64,000 nucleotides of DNA from Sphingobacterium sp. B16(2022) (GCF_012030425.1 NZ_JAAUVN010000005.1:1-64000), one strand, 5' to 3'. Counted from the first letter of the stretch, positions 33,930-43,178 are shown. Numbers and translations are program-made. The notes: generated by a model from the letters alone, not told the origin.

Positions 33930-34697
33930 ATGCGTAAGAAAATTGTAGCAGGAAACTGGAAAATGAATTTGGATTATCAGGATGGAGTTAGCTTGTTCTC
34001 TGAAGTTGTGAATATGGCTAAAGATGAAATTGTTGGTGACCAACAAGTCGTTGTTTGTAGCCCATTTATTCATTTACATAGTATTGCGCAATTGGCAAAG
34101 ACGGCTTCTCATGTTGCTGTAGGTGCACAAAATATCCACCAGGCTGAATCTGGAGCTTATACAGGAGAAATTTCTGCAAGTCAAGTTAAATCTGTAGGTG
34201 CTGATTATGTTATATTGGGACATTCGGAGCGTAGAGCTTATTTTGGAGAAACAAATGCCTTATTAAGTGAGAAGGTTGATGCTGCGTTAAAGCATGGTTT
34301 GTTACCAATTTTCTGTATTGGTGAAACTAAAGAGGAAAGAGAGTCTGGAAAGTTTTTTGATATTATAAAAACACAATTGGCAGAAGGGGTGTTTCATCTA
34401 TCCAAAGAGGAGTTTGCGAAAGTTGTGTTGGCTTATGAGCCAGTTTGGGCTATCGGTACTGGTTTAACAGCTTCTCCAGAGCAAGCTCAAGAAGTTCATG
34501 CTTTTATTCGTGCTACTGTAGCGGCTCATTATGATCAATCTGTTGCGGATGAGACTAGTATTTTATATGGAGGAAGCTGTAACCCTAAAAATGCAGGTGA
34601 ATTGTTTGCACAACCTGATATTGATGGTGGATTGATCGGTGGAGCTTCTTTAAAATCAAGAGACTTCTTAGATATCGTTAAAGTTTTTAATAAGTAA
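33930..34697 (+). CDS. tpiA: Triose-phosphate isomerase
   Basis: Glycolytic enzyme interconverting dihydroxyacetone phosphate and glyceraldehyde 3-phosphate. All active-site motifs are present: GNWKMN (Lys13), the ILGHSERR segment with catalytic His, AYEPVWAIGTGLTAS with catalytic Glu and the flexible loop, and ILYGGSCNPKNAGEL for the phosphate. At 255 residues length is normal. It lies in a close run with the GlmU-like gene upstream and prmA nine bases downstream, so they are probably cotranscribed. Confidence 0.98.
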   Translation: MRKKIVAGNWKMNLDYQDGVSLFSEVVNMAKDEIVGDQQVVVCSPFIHLHSIAQLAKTASHVAVGAQNIHQAESGAYTGEISASQVKSVGADYVILGHSERRAYFGETNALLSEKVDAALKHGLLPIFCIGETKEERESGKFFDIIKTQLAEGVFHLSKEEFAKVVLAYEPVWAIGTGLTASPEQAQEVHAFIRATVAAHYDQSVADETSILYGGSCNPKNAGELFAQPDIDGGLIGGASLKSRDFLDIVKVFNK

Positions 34698-34706
34698 AAA
34701 TCTATT

Positions 34707-35549
34707 ATGAAATATAGTGAGGTAATATTTACGCGAATAGTAGGGGAAGAGTGGCAACAGGATTTGTTTATTGCCGAGCTAGCTGATATAGGTTTTGATA
34801 CTTTTGAAGATACTGAGACAGGGTTTGCAGCTTTTATTCCAACTGCAAACCTTGATCTTCAGGCATTGGAAACAGTTATTCTTCAACAAGAAGACGGTTT
34901 CGAGGTTCGTTATGAAGTGGTGGATATACAAGATCAAAATTGGAATAAGTTATGGGAAAGTAACTTTAGCCCGATTTTAATTGATAATGATTGTTATGTC
35001 AGAGCTAATTTTCATCCGGCTAAACCGGAAATTCGTTATGAAATAATAATAGATCCTAAGATGTCGTTTGGTACGGGGCATCACCAGACCACAACTATGA
35101 TACTTCGTTATATCCTGGAAAATAACATTCAGGATAAAGAAGTTTTGGATATGGGTTGCGGTACAGGTATATTGGCTATTTTAGCATCACAAAAAGAAGC
35201 AAGACATGTATTTGCTGTAGATTTTGATGATGTTTGTATCGCTAGTGTTGAGGAAAATAAATTACTGAATAACGTTAGTAATATAGAATCAAAATTAGGT
35301 TCATATGAAACATTAATAGGTCGGGAATTTGACATCATTTTAGCTAATATAAACCGTAATATATTGTTAGAACAATTTCCGCAGTATAGCAAGTCTCTTC
35401 GATTAAACGGAGAGTTGTATATTAGTGGTTTTTTTGATGGGGAAGATTTATCAATTTTGAGAACGAGTGCAGAAGCTATAGGTTTTGAGTTTGTTTCCAA
35501 TAAAGTAATGGACAACTGGTGCTCGGCTAAGTTCGTGAAAGTAAAATAA
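34707..35549 (+). CDS. prmA: Ribosomal protein L11 methyltransferase
   Basis: AdoMet-dependent enzyme that trimethylates ribosomal protein L11. The methyltransferase core has motif I LDMGCGTGILAILA and post-motif VFAVDFDDVCIASVEEN. The family-specific PKMSFGTGHHQTT precedes it, and DIILANINRNILLE is motif IV. The N-terminal domain (about 1-70) is the L11-binding part. At 280 residues it is slightly shorter than the E. coli protein (293). It follows tpiA by nine bases and precedes the murein ligase by four. Confidence 0.94.
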   Translation: MKYSEVIFTRIVGEEWQQDLFIAELADIGFDTFEDTETGFAAFIPTANLDLQALETVILQQEDGFEVRYEVVDIQDQNWNKLWESNFSPILIDNDCYVRANFHPAKPEIRYEIIIDPKMSFGTGHHQTTTMILRYILENNIQDKEVLDMGCGTGILAILASQKEARHVFAVDFDDVCIASVEENKLLNNVSNIESKLGSYETLIGREFDIILANINRNILLEQFPQYSKSLRLNGELYISGFFDGEDLSILRTSAEAIGFEFVSNKVMDNWCSAKFVKVK

Positions 35550-35553
35550 TAAT

Positions 35554-36924
35554 ATGCGCATACATTTTATTGCGATAGGAGGAAGTATCATGCATAACCT
35601 TGCTATTTCTTTGGAAAGGCAGGGGCATCAGGTCTCTGGGTCTGATGATCAGATTGTGGAACCTTCCCGTAGTCATCTCATTGATGCAGGTTTATTGCCT
35701 GAGCAACTAGGGTGGTTTGACGAAAAAATTACCGATGATATTGATGCTGTAATTTTAGGAGCTCATGCACTTATCAATAACCCTGAGCTTATAAAAGCGC
35801 AGGAGTTAGGGTTAAAGATTTATTCATTTCCCGAATTTATTCAAGAACTTTCTCAAGATAAAACGAGGGTGATCATAGCAGGTAGTTATGGTAAGACTAC
35901 GATCATGAGTATGATCATGCATGTTTTAAAAACTCTTGAAAGACCTTTTGATTATTTAGTTGGAGCGCAACTTGAAGGTTTTGATAATTTGATCGAAATT
36001 ACAAAAACAAACAAAATTATATTAATCGAGGGTGATGAAAATGTAGCTTCTAGCTTGAGTAATAAGTCAAAGTTTATGTTTTATAAACCAAATATTGCCT
36101 TGATTAGCGGTATAAATTGGAACGAATATAGCACGACAATAACTTTCGATAACTATTTAAAACAGTTTGAAGACTTTATTAATACGATAGAGTCTAAGGG
36201 AACTCTGATTTATAACAAAGAAGATAAATATCTGCAAAAGATTATAACAGATACTAAATCTTGTAAAATTAATCGGCATGGATATCAGATTCCTGAATAT
36301 GCTATTAATAAAGGTACCACATATATTAAGTCCGTAAAAGGTGATATTCCTTTGCAGGTATTTGGGAAGCATAACCTTTCAAACATTGCTGGGGCATATA
36401 CGGTTTGTGAGTGGCTTGGTATTAAGAAGGAGGATTTCTTTGACGCCATAAAAACTTTTAAGAGTTCAATTCGTTATCTGGAATTTGTAGCAAGTTTCGA
36501 GGGATCTGTTGTTTATCAGGATTTTGCTCATACTCCTAAGAAACTGAAAGCAAGTATTCATGCTATTAAAGAGCAATTTCCAAGTCAAAAGTTGGTTGCA
36601 ATAATTGAATTAAACGCTTATGACAGTTTGGATGAGAAATTTGTGAGTCAATATAAAGATACGATGAATGAAGCGGATCTTCCGGTTGTTTTTATAAATA
36701 TGGAATCAATTAAGGAGGTAAATAAGTGTACTACACATCTATTGGAAGACATCCGAAACGCGTTCAATCGATCAGACGTGGACATTGTGACGAATTTAGG
36801 TGATCTCTACGATTTCCTTGAGAATTTTAAATCAAAAGGCAATAATTTATTGCTGATGAGTTCTGGCAATTACAGTGGGGTTAATTTGACCGAGCTGGCG
36901 GATCATTTTTTTAAGAATTATTAA
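35554..36924 (+). CDS. mpl: Mpl-like murein peptide ligase
   Basis: Mur-ligase superfamily protein of 456 residues, resembling the UDP-N-acetylmuramate:murein-peptide ligase Mpl, which reuses cell-wall tripeptide. It starts RIHFIAIGGSIMHNLAISLERQGHQVSGSDD, the dinucleotide-fold motif of MurC/Mpl. The P-loop is AGSYGKTTIMSM, with Tyr where most have His (GTHGKT). EGDENVASS resembles the acceptor site. GKHNLSNIAGAYTVCEWLG is a normal Mur motif. Four bases separate it from prmA. MurC itself is an alternative but usually lies in the dcw cluster. Confidence 0.85.
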   Translation: MRIHFIAIGGSIMHNLAISLERQGHQVSGSDDQIVEPSRSHLIDAGLLPEQLGWFDEKITDDIDAVILGAHALINNPELIKAQELGLKIYSFPEFIQELSQDKTRVIIAGSYGKTTIMSMIMHVLKTLERPFDYLVGAQLEGFDNLIEITKTNKIILIEGDENVASSLSNKSKFMFYKPNIALISGINWNEYSTTITFDNYLKQFEDFINTIESKGTLIYNKEDKYLQKIITDTKSCKINRHGYQIPEYAINKGTTYIKSVKGDIPLQVFGKHNLSNIAGAYTVCEWLGIKKEDFFDAIKTFKSSIRYLEFVASFEGSVVYQDFAHTPKKLKASIHAIKEQFPSQKLVAIIELNAYDSLDEKFVSQYKDTMNEADLPVVFINMESIKEVNKCTTHLLEDIRNAFNRSDVDIVTNLGDLYDFLENFKSKGNNLLLMSSGNYSGVNLTELADHFFKNY

Positions 36925-36997
36925 TAAAATTGCCTTAACACTTTGAATAAAAGATTTTTTATTTTATATTTGTTTTGTAAATAAAAAAATCTACCAA

Positions 36998-37327
36998 ATG
37001 AATGCACTAGGAAAAAAAATTAGACTACTGAGACACCAAAAAGGGTGGAGCCAAGAGGATGTTGCAAAGAGATTAGATATCTCAATTCCAGCTTTTTCAA
37101 AAATTGAAACAGGAATTACAGATGTTAACCTTTCACGCTTAAATCAAATTTCGAAATTATTTAATTTGTCAGTAGTTCAGCTTTTATCAACTTCCGATAT
37201 GGAAGAGGATAAAGAAGCTATCAATGAATTGGCAGAATTAACTAAAAAATTGCAATCCCGTGAAACTGAAGTTATCGAGTTGCAAAAGAAAGTTATTGAT
37301 CTTTACGAGCAATTGCATAAGAAATAG
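36998..37327 (+). CDS. XRE-family transcriptional regulator with coiled-coil tail
   Basis: A 109-residue DNA-binding protein. Residues 1-62 form an HTH_3 domain (LGKKIRLLRHQKGWSQEDVAKRLDISIPAFSKIETGITD). The C-terminal 40 residues are a heptad-like coiled coil (ELTKKLQSRETEVIELQKKVIDLYEQL) that could mediate dimerisation. No toxin partner or phage gene is adjacent, so it is probably a chromosomal regulator of unknown targets. A bidirectional hairpin lies about 30 bases downstream. Confidence 0.88.
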   Translation: MNALGKKIRLLRHQKGWSQEDVAKRLDISIPAFSKIETGITDVNLSRLNQISKLFNLSVVQLLSTSDMEEDKEAINELAELTKKLQSRETEVIELQKKVIDLYEQLHKK

Positions 37328-37358
37328 GTTTTATTCAATTTTGGGAATGAATAAAATA

Positions 37359-37388
37359 AAGGCTTGCAGATATTAATCTGCAAGCCTT
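37359..37388. terminator. Terminator between XRE gene and acidic microprotein
   Basis: AAGGCTTGCAGAT / ATCTGCAAGCCTT with a four-base loop. The T-tract is imperfect on the plus strand. It serves both converging genes. Confidence 0.75.
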
Positions 37389-37446
37389 CTTACTTTTTGA
37401 CTGACAACGTAAGTTGTTTTCTATAGATCTTTGTGATTGATTTGGA

Positions 37447-37617
37447 TTAAAATTCGTCTTCGTCTCCGAAATCGTCAAATTCTCCAATAGAGTCAATGTC
37501 TTCTAAATTAAAGTCATCTTCTAAGATATCATCAGAATCATCATCAGGTCCATTAAATGAACCAAATTTATCATCTTCTACATTCATAGATTCACTTTTC
37601 ATCATTGCCGTGTTCAT
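37447..37617 (-). CDS. Small highly acidic protein (56 residues)
   Basis: A 56-residue frame from ATG at 37617 to TAA. It starts MNTAMMKSESMNVEDDK and is dominated by Asp and Glu with Phe and Gly (DDDSDDILEDDFNLED, then EFDDFGDEDEF). The pI must be extremely low. There is no signal or membrane span, and the composition suggests an intrinsically disordered acidic tail or a chaperone-like or nucleic-acid mimic. The terminator 58 bases past its stop supports a real transcript. Function unknown. Confidence 0.6.
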   Translation of the reverse strand: MNTAMMKSESMNVEDDKFGSFNGPDDDSDDILEDDFNLEDIDSIGEFDDFGDEDEF

Positions 37618-37770
37618 AAAATTATATTTTTTTTTGCTTATTTAATAATGTAAAATTATATAACAAAATTCGAACTTTAAACTTTTTTTGAAAAAAAATA
37701 ATCAATCTAAAGGGCTGATTATTAGTGTTATTCGTTGATTTGTAAATGCGGAGCAAAATTACTAATGTCG

Positions 37771-38331
37771 TTATTCGACGACCTCACCAATTTCATTGTC
37801 TACAGAAACGATATCTTTAAGTTGTGGTAGGTCTCTTACACCATTAATGCCGAAGTGGTTCATAAATTGAGCACTTGTGCTGTACAGCAGAGGTTTTCCT
37901 ATTGAATCTGACTTCCCAGCAATCTGAATTAGTTTTTTTTCTAAAAGTCGTTGAACGGAGTAGTCACAGCTCACACCTCTTATCTGTTCGATTTCTAGCT
38001 TTGTAATAGGTTGTCTATATGCAATGATTGCTAAAGTTTCCAATGCCGCCTGACTTAACTTTTTCTTGTCCCGATGCAACTGTAATTGATTGATCGTTTC
38101 ATGGTAAGTTGATTTTGTCAAAAATTGGTAGCTGTTATTAATCACTTTTAATTCCAACACTTCATCTTCGCTTTGATGCTTAATGATGATCTTATCTATT
38201 AAATTTTGCAATTCATCTTTTGAAATTTCGATCGCTAAAGCTTCTTGCAATACATGTTTGATATCTTGCGACGTAATGCCGTCTTCCGAAGCATATATAA
38301 TTGCTTCTATGTTACGAATAATATCCTTCAC
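37771..38331 (-). CDS. scpB: Segregation and condensation protein B
   Basis: ScpB works with ScpA and Smc to condense and segregate the chromosome. The 186-residue protein has two winged-helix domains. The family signature is LAIIAYRQPITKLEIEQIRGVSCDYSVQRLLEKKLI at about 103-140. The start appears to be GTG at 38331 (MKDIIRNIEAIIYAS), which gives a family-like N-terminus. It begins five bases after the mqnC stop codon. The two genes are probably cotranscribed. ScpA is not in the window. Confidence 0.93.
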   Translation of the reverse strand: MKDIIRNIEAIIYASEDGITSQDIKHVLQEALAIEISKDELQNLIDKIIIKHQSEDEVLELKVINNSYQFLTKSTYHETINQLQLHRDKKKLSQAALETLAIIAYRQPITKLEIEQIRGVSCDYSVQRLLEKKLIQIAGKSDSIGKPLLYSTSAQFMNHFGINGVRDLPQLKDIVSVDNEIGEVVE

Positions 38332-38336
38332 TGATT

Positions 38337-39461
38337 TTAGTAATTGATGACTTGTTCTACCATATGTTCAGGAAGCTCGCGGAACTCATAACGCTGCGTT
38401 CTCAGTTGGGGTTCAAATCCAGCTTCTTTGATCGCTTGTTGAATAGATTTTGCTGTAAATCTATGCGGAGCTCCAGCAGCAGATACTACATTTTCCTCGA
38501 TCATGATGGAACCAAAATCATTAGCACCGGCATGTAGGCATAATTGAGCTGTTCGTTTACCTACGGTCAACCAAGAAGCTTGAATGTTTTTAATATTTGG
38601 AAGCATGATTCTGCTTAAAGCAATCATACGGATATATTCTTCCCCAGTTACGTCATTTGTAATGCCTCTGAGCCTTTTTAGTAAAGTACCATCATCTTGA
38701 AATGGCCAAGGAATAAATGCTACAAAACCGAAGTGGTTTTCAGGCTTTTCAGTTTGCACTTCTCTAATCCAGACCAGATGCTCGAAACGTTCTTCAATTG
38801 TTTCGATATGACCAAACATCATTGTTGCTGAGGTTGGGAGATCAATTTGATGTGCTGCACGCATTACATCTAACCATTCTTTTCCGCCACATTTCCCTTT
38901 TGATATAAGGCGTCGTACACGATCATTTAAGATTTCTGCACCAGCTCCTGGTAATGAATCTAATCCGGATTCCTTTAGGGCTTTTAATACTTCAATATGA
39001 GATAGATTCTCTAGTTTAGCAACATGGGCAATTTCTGGAGGACCTAAAGCATGGAGTTTCAATGTTGGATAGAGCTCCTTTAATTGTTTAAAAATAGTCG
39101 CATAAAATTCTAAACCAAGATCCGGGTGATGTCCCCCCTGTAACAATAATTGATCTCCTCCGTACATAAAGGTTTCCTCAATCTTCTGTTTGTATGTTTC
39201 AAGATCTGTGATGTAACTATCTTCATGGCCAGGTCTGCGAAAGAAATTACAGAATTTGCAGTTTGCAATACAAACATTTGTGGTATTTACATTACGATCG
39301 ATTTGCCAAGTTACCTTTCCATGAGGTACTTGTATTTTACGTAATTCATTTGCAACATAGCTTAGATCAGCTGTGGCTGCATTATGATATAAATATATGC
39401 CTTCTTCTTTGGTTAAGAACTCAAATTTTAAGGCTTTTTCTAATAAATTGCTTACATTCAT
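38337..39461 (-). CDS. mqnC: Cyclic dehypoxanthinyl futalosine synthase (radical SAM)
   Basis: Radical-SAM enzyme of the futalosine pathway to menaquinone, cyclising dehypoxanthine futalosine. The cluster motif is CIANCKFCNFFRRPGH (CX3CX2C). LLQGGHHPDLGLEFY and GAEILNDRVR are typical of MqnC. IEENVVSAAGAPHR near the C-terminus separates it from MqnE. Length is 374 residues from ATG at 39461; an upstream TTG at 39470 is less likely. No other mqn gene is adjacent, but a UbiD-family decarboxylase at 60835 could supply a later step. Confidence 0.92.
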   Translation of the reverse strand: MNVSNLLEKALKFEFLTKEEGIYLYHNAATADLSYVANELRKIQVPHGKVTWQIDRNVNTTNVCIANCKFCNFFRRPGHEDSYITDLETYKQKIEETFMYGGDQLLLQGGHHPDLGLEFYATIFKQLKELYPTLKLHALGPPEIAHVAKLENLSHIEVLKALKESGLDSLPGAGAEILNDRVRRLISKGKCGGKEWLDVMRAAHQIDLPTSATMMFGHIETIEERFEHLVWIREVQTEKPENHFGFVAFIPWPFQDDGTLLKRLRGITNDVTGEEYIRMIALSRIMLPNIKNIQASWLTVGKRTAQLCLHAGANDFGSIMIEENVVSAAGAPHRFTAKSIQQAIKEAGFEPQLRTQRYEFRELPEHMVEQVINY

Positions 39462-39646
39462 TAAGAACAAATATAAGGACCTTTTACTTTATATTTATTG
39501 ATTGTCTGTAAGTTTTCATTAATACTCATACGAAATGTTTGAAGTAGCTGATCATTAATTAAGCAATGTTTTTTAGTGTAATAGCTTTCTGCTTGTTTTT
39601 ATATTGAAAGCGAATGTTTACTTAGGTTAAATAATAATTGTTTGGC

Positions 39647-39684
39647 TGTTTCCCTCATGCTCATTTATGGCCATGAGGGAAACA
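39647..39684. promoter_or_regulatory. Perfect 13-base inverted repeat before dacB
   Basis: TGTTTCCCTCATG and CATGAGGGAAACA pair without mismatch around a 12-base loop. No T-run follows, so it is more likely an operator or a leader structure than a terminator. It ends 43 bases before the PBP4-type gene. Confidence 0.7.
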
Positions 39685-39727
39685 AGTTAAATCCGTATTA
39701 TGTCTCAATTTTCGTAGTTTTACAGGG

Positions 39728-41044
39728 ATGGAATTTTTTAAGAGAATATTTATTGTTTTAATTTTAGTTATTAATATTTATAATGTTAATGCCCAGGTGT
39801 TTAGTGAAGTTTACGCTAAATTGCAGCAATCTCAAATACTTAATGATCATTTTTTTGGATTTTCCTTATACGATTTAGACAGTAATCGTTATGTAGTTGA
39901 TATTAATGGTCACAAGCATTTTACACCGGCTTCTAATACTAAGGTTTTTACGCTTTATACAGCTCTAGAAATGCTTGGTGATTCAATTCCTGGGTTACAG
40001 TATGTTGAAAAAGGTGATTCGCTCTTATTTTGGGGAACAGGTGATCCGACTTTTTTACACAGTAAAATGGATTCACATGTTGTCTACAACTTTTTAAAGA
40101 AGACAGAAAAAAAGCTGTTCTTTATTCCAACTCCTATGCAGAATCGTTTTTTTGCTGCAGGTTGGACAATGGATGATTTTGATTCTTATTATCAACCCGA
40201 AATTGCAACATTTCCAATTTATGGAAATGTCGTTACTTTTAGAGAGAATTCGAACAATGGTCTGAAGCTTGTTCCAGACTTCTTCCAAGATAAGTTAACG
40301 ATTGATCATTCTTTAGATAAAGGTAAGTTTACATTAAGTAGATCATTTATTGGAAATCAATTCTTACAATCTCGGGAAAAGGTACCTTCCAACTATGTTA
40401 ACGAAATTCCTTTTAAATATTCGGATACTTTAGCCATTAGATTATTATCAGACACTTTAAATAAATCTATTCAGATCATTGAATATAGTAAACCAACTGA
40501 GGTAAAAACTCTTTACTCTAATGCTACCCGTTATGTTTTACGTGAAATGATGTTACCTAGTGATAATTACCTCGCTGAGCAAATTCTCATGATGATATCA
40601 CTACAGAAATTTAAGATGTTTGATACTTATTTAGTCCGCAACTGGATGAAGGAGCATTATTTTAAATATTACTCGGATGAAATTGTATTACATGATGGAT
40701 CTGGGCTCTCTTCTTATAATAAGATAACGCCACAAAACATGATTGATGTTTTAGTGGCTATAAAAAATAAGCTTCCAGATGAATCTCAACGATTTAAACT
40801 TTTTTCTACAGGTGGCGTTGATGGTACATTAAGACGTTCATACAGTACTGACCGTGGTGTTCCATTTGTGTTTGCTAAAACAGGAACCATTACATCAGTT
40901 TACTGTCAAAGTGGATACTTAATAACCCGATCTGGAAAAAAACTTGCTTTTTCTTTTTTAAATAATAATTTTATTGATGAAAGAAGCGCGATTATTAGAA
41001 AGGAAATGGTTAATATCATGACTTATATCAGGCAGAATTATTAA
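39728..41044 (+). CDS. dacB: D-alanyl-D-alanine carboxypeptidase/endopeptidase (PBP4 type)
   Basis: Class C penicillin-binding protein of 438 residues that trims or cuts peptidoglycan crosslinks. It has a signal peptide (MEFFKRIFIVLILVINIYNVNAQ). The catalytic motifs are SxxK at 69-72 (ASNTK), SxN in MLPSDNYLAE (Ser-Asp-Asn), and KTG in VFAKTGTIT near residue 385. Length and order agree with PBP4/DacB. The gene follows a long perfect hairpin that may regulate it. It precedes an MFS gene by about 50 bases. Confidence 0.92.
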   Translation: MEFFKRIFIVLILVINIYNVNAQVFSEVYAKLQQSQILNDHFFGFSLYDLDSNRYVVDINGHKHFTPASNTKVFTLYTALEMLGDSIPGLQYVEKGDSLLFWGTGDPTFLHSKMDSHVVYNFLKKTEKKLFFIPTPMQNRFFAAGWTMDDFDSYYQPEIATFPIYGNVVTFRENSNNGLKLVPDFFQDKLTIDHSLDKGKFTLSRSFIGNQFLQSREKVPSNYVNEIPFKYSDTLAIRLLSDTLNKSIQIIEYSKPTEVKTLYSNATRYVLREMMLPSDNYLAEQILMMISLQKFKMFDTYLVRNWMKEHYFKYYSDEIVLHDGSGLSSYNKITPQNMIDVLVAIKNKLPDESQRFKLFSTGGVDGTLRRSYSTDRGVPFVFAKTGTITSVYCQSGYLITRSGKKLAFSFLNNNFIDERSAIIRKEMVNIMTYIRQNY

Positions 41045-41095
41045 TATTTCAGTTTATACTGCTTAATTATTATTTTTATCGACTAAACCTTCAGT

Positions 41096-42394
41096 ATGTC
41101 TGTTATTAAAAAAGATAATAAAAAATTAATTCGTTCTTGGGCCATGTTTGATTGGGCTAATTCGGCCTACAATCTGGTTATTACATCAACGATTTTTCCT
41201 GTTTACTATACAACAATCACCAATACAAAAGAACATGGTGATGTGGTTAAGTTCTTTGGGTTTGAATTTGTTAATACGGCATTATCAAATTTTGCTTTAG
41301 CATTTGCTTATTTGGTCATGGCATTGACTTTACCTTTTATTTCTTCGTACGCAGATGCAAATGGCAAGAAGAAACAAATTATGAAGTTTTTTACTACTGC
41401 TGGAGCAGTCGCATGTATGGGACTCTTTTTCTTTAAGCTGGAAACTTTGGAAGTTGGTATTATCTGTTTTGTGATTGCCGCGATGGGGTATATAGGCGGT
41501 GTTCTATTTAACAATTCTTATCTTCCTCTTATCGCTTCTGTGGAACAGCAAGATAAGGTGAGTGCACAAGGTTTTTCCTATGGTTATGTGGGCTGTGTTA
41601 CCTTACAGATTTTATGTTTTATCATTGTATTGAAACCTGATTGGTTTGGTATTACTGATCCTTCTTTACCGGCAAGGGTTTCCTTTTTAATGGTTGGAAT
41701 TTGGTGGTTGGGATTTTCTCTTATTCCTTTCAAATATCTTCCTAACATTCCGGCTACCCGAAAAGGTGAGGGTTCGTCATTAATTAACAAGGTAAAAGCA
41801 GAAATTTCTTCAGTTTGGGGGCATATTCAGCAGATAGAGGAGATCAAAAAATTTCTTCCCGCATTTTTCTTTTACAGTATAGGGGTACAGACATTAATGA
41901 TTGTCGCATCGGCATTTGGAGAGAAGGTATTGCATTTGGGCGCGACTAAATTAATTGGTACTATTTTATTGATTCAACTTGTTGCAATTGCAGGTGCATT
42001 TATTATGTCGGCTATTTCAGCTCGTATTGGAAATGTTCGAGTGTTGATGTTAGTTGTGGTTATTTGGATCAGTATCTGCATTTCTGCTTATTTTTTAACA
42101 ACCGAAATTCAATTTTATATATTGGCAGCTTTGGTTGGACTGGTAATGGGAGGAATTCAATCGCTTTCAAGATCGACATTCTCTAAATTAGTTCCTGAAG
42201 GTATACAGGATACAACGGCTTTTTTCTCTTTTTATGATGTTACAGAGAAATTAGCAATTGTGGTGGGTTTGTTTTCGTTTGCGCTGATTGAACAAATGAC
42301 ACATAATATTAGATATTCGGCATTATCCTTATCTTTATTTTTTGTAATTGGATTGTTACTGCTCGCTCGTCTGTTGCGGTTCAATAAATCCTAA
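41096..42394 (+). CDS. MFS transporter, UMF1 family
   Basis: Twelve-helix major facilitator permease of 432 residues. The opening RSWAMFDWANSAYNLVITSTIFPVYY is the signature of the UMF1/Atg22-like family. The loop SYADANGKKKQIMKFFTT is the motif-A equivalent. AALVGLVMGGIQSLSRSTFSKLVPEG is a second conserved block. Atg22 exports amino acids from yeast vacuoles; bacterial substrates are unknown. The LutA-like gene begins 25 bases downstream, so the two may share a transcript. Confidence 0.9.
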   Translation: MSVIKKDNKKLIRSWAMFDWANSAYNLVITSTIFPVYYTTITNTKEHGDVVKFFGFEFVNTALSNFALAFAYLVMALTLPFISSYADANGKKKQIMKFFTTAGAVACMGLFFFKLETLEVGIICFVIAAMGYIGGVLFNNSYLPLIASVEQQDKVSAQGFSYGYVGCVTLQILCFIIVLKPDWFGITDPSLPARVSFLMVGIWWLGFSLIPFKYLPNIPATRKGEGSSLINKVKAEISSVWGHIQQIEEIKKFLPAFFFYSIGVQTLMIVASAFGEKVLHLGATKLIGTILLIQLVAIAGAFIMSAISARIGNVRVLMLVVVIWISICISAYFLTTEIQFYILAALVGLVMGGIQSLSRSTFSKLVPEGIQDTTAFFSFYDVTEKLAIVVGLFSFALIEQMTHNIRYSALSLSLFFVIGLLLLARLLRFNKS

Positions 42395-42418
42395 ATTTAA
42401 ATTTTAGAATATTAACAT

Positions 42419-43147
42419 ATGAAAGTTGAACTTTTTGTTCCTTGCTTTATAGATCAGTTGTATCCGGAAACGGCTTTTAATACTATTCGACTGTTAGAGA
42501 AAGCAGGATGTGAAGTTACTTATAACGCAGAACAAACATGTTGTGGTCAACCTGCTTATAATGCCGGTTTTTGGGATGAGGCAACAGTTGTTGGGCAAAA
42601 ATTTTTAAAAGATTTTAGTGCAGATCATTATATAGTTTCGCCATCTGCATCATGTACCGGAATGGTGAAGCATAGTTACAATGATTTATTCACGGGCTCT
42701 ATTGAGCAGTCACACTGTCGTTCGATACAGAAAAATATATTTGAAATTTCTGATTTTTTAGTAAATGTCGTTAAGAAGGATTATTTTGGTGCTGAGTTAG
42801 AGGGGATTGCTGTTTATCATGATGCATGTTCAGCATTACGAGAGTGTAAAATCAAAGATGAACCGCGGCATTTATTAAGTAAAGTCCTTGGTCTAGAAAT
42901 GGTGGAAGTAAAGGATAGTGAAGTTTGCTGTGGTTTTGGTGGGACATTTTCAGTAAAATTTGAAGGAATCTCTTCTGCTATGGCAGAGCAAAAAGTAAAA
43001 AATGCCATGGATATGCATGCTGATTACATTATTTCGACAGATGCCTCATGCTTACTTCAGTTACAAGCATATATCGATCAATATCGATTGCCAATAAAAA
43101 CTATTCACCTGGTTGATGTTTTAACAGCTGGTTGGGGTAATATTTAA
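42419..43147 (+). CDS. LutA/YkgE-like Fe-S oxidoreductase subunit
   Basis: A 242-residue protein with two CCG domains: EQTCCGQPAYNAGF at about 40-53 and DSEVCCGFGGTFS at about 160-172. These coordinate the iron-sulfur or quinone-linked centre in LutA, which with LutB and LutC oxidises lactate. The adjoining genes do not encode LutB or LutC. It could pair with subunits elsewhere, or use another substrate as heterodisulfide-reductase-like proteins do. It is close to the MFS gene upstream and 31 bases before the Tat-exported protein. Confidence 0.87.
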   Translation: MKVELFVPCFIDQLYPETAFNTIRLLEKAGCEVTYNAEQTCCGQPAYNAGFWDEATVVGQKFLKDFSADHYIVSPSASCTGMVKHSYNDLFTGSIEQSHCRSIQKNIFEISDFLVNVVKKDYFGAELEGIAVYHDACSALRECKIKDEPRHLLSKVLGLEMVEVKDSEVCCGFGGTFSVKFEGISSAMAEQKVKNAMDMHADYIISTDASCLLQLQAYIDQYRLPIKTIHLVDVLTAGWGNI

Positions 43148-43178
43148 AAATAAAGAACTTAAACTAAATACTATAATT

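Noticed and set aside
36998..37617. Toxin-antitoxin pair from the XRE gene and the acidic small protein
   Set aside because: They converge on a shared hairpin, so they are not an operon, and the acidic protein has no toxin features.
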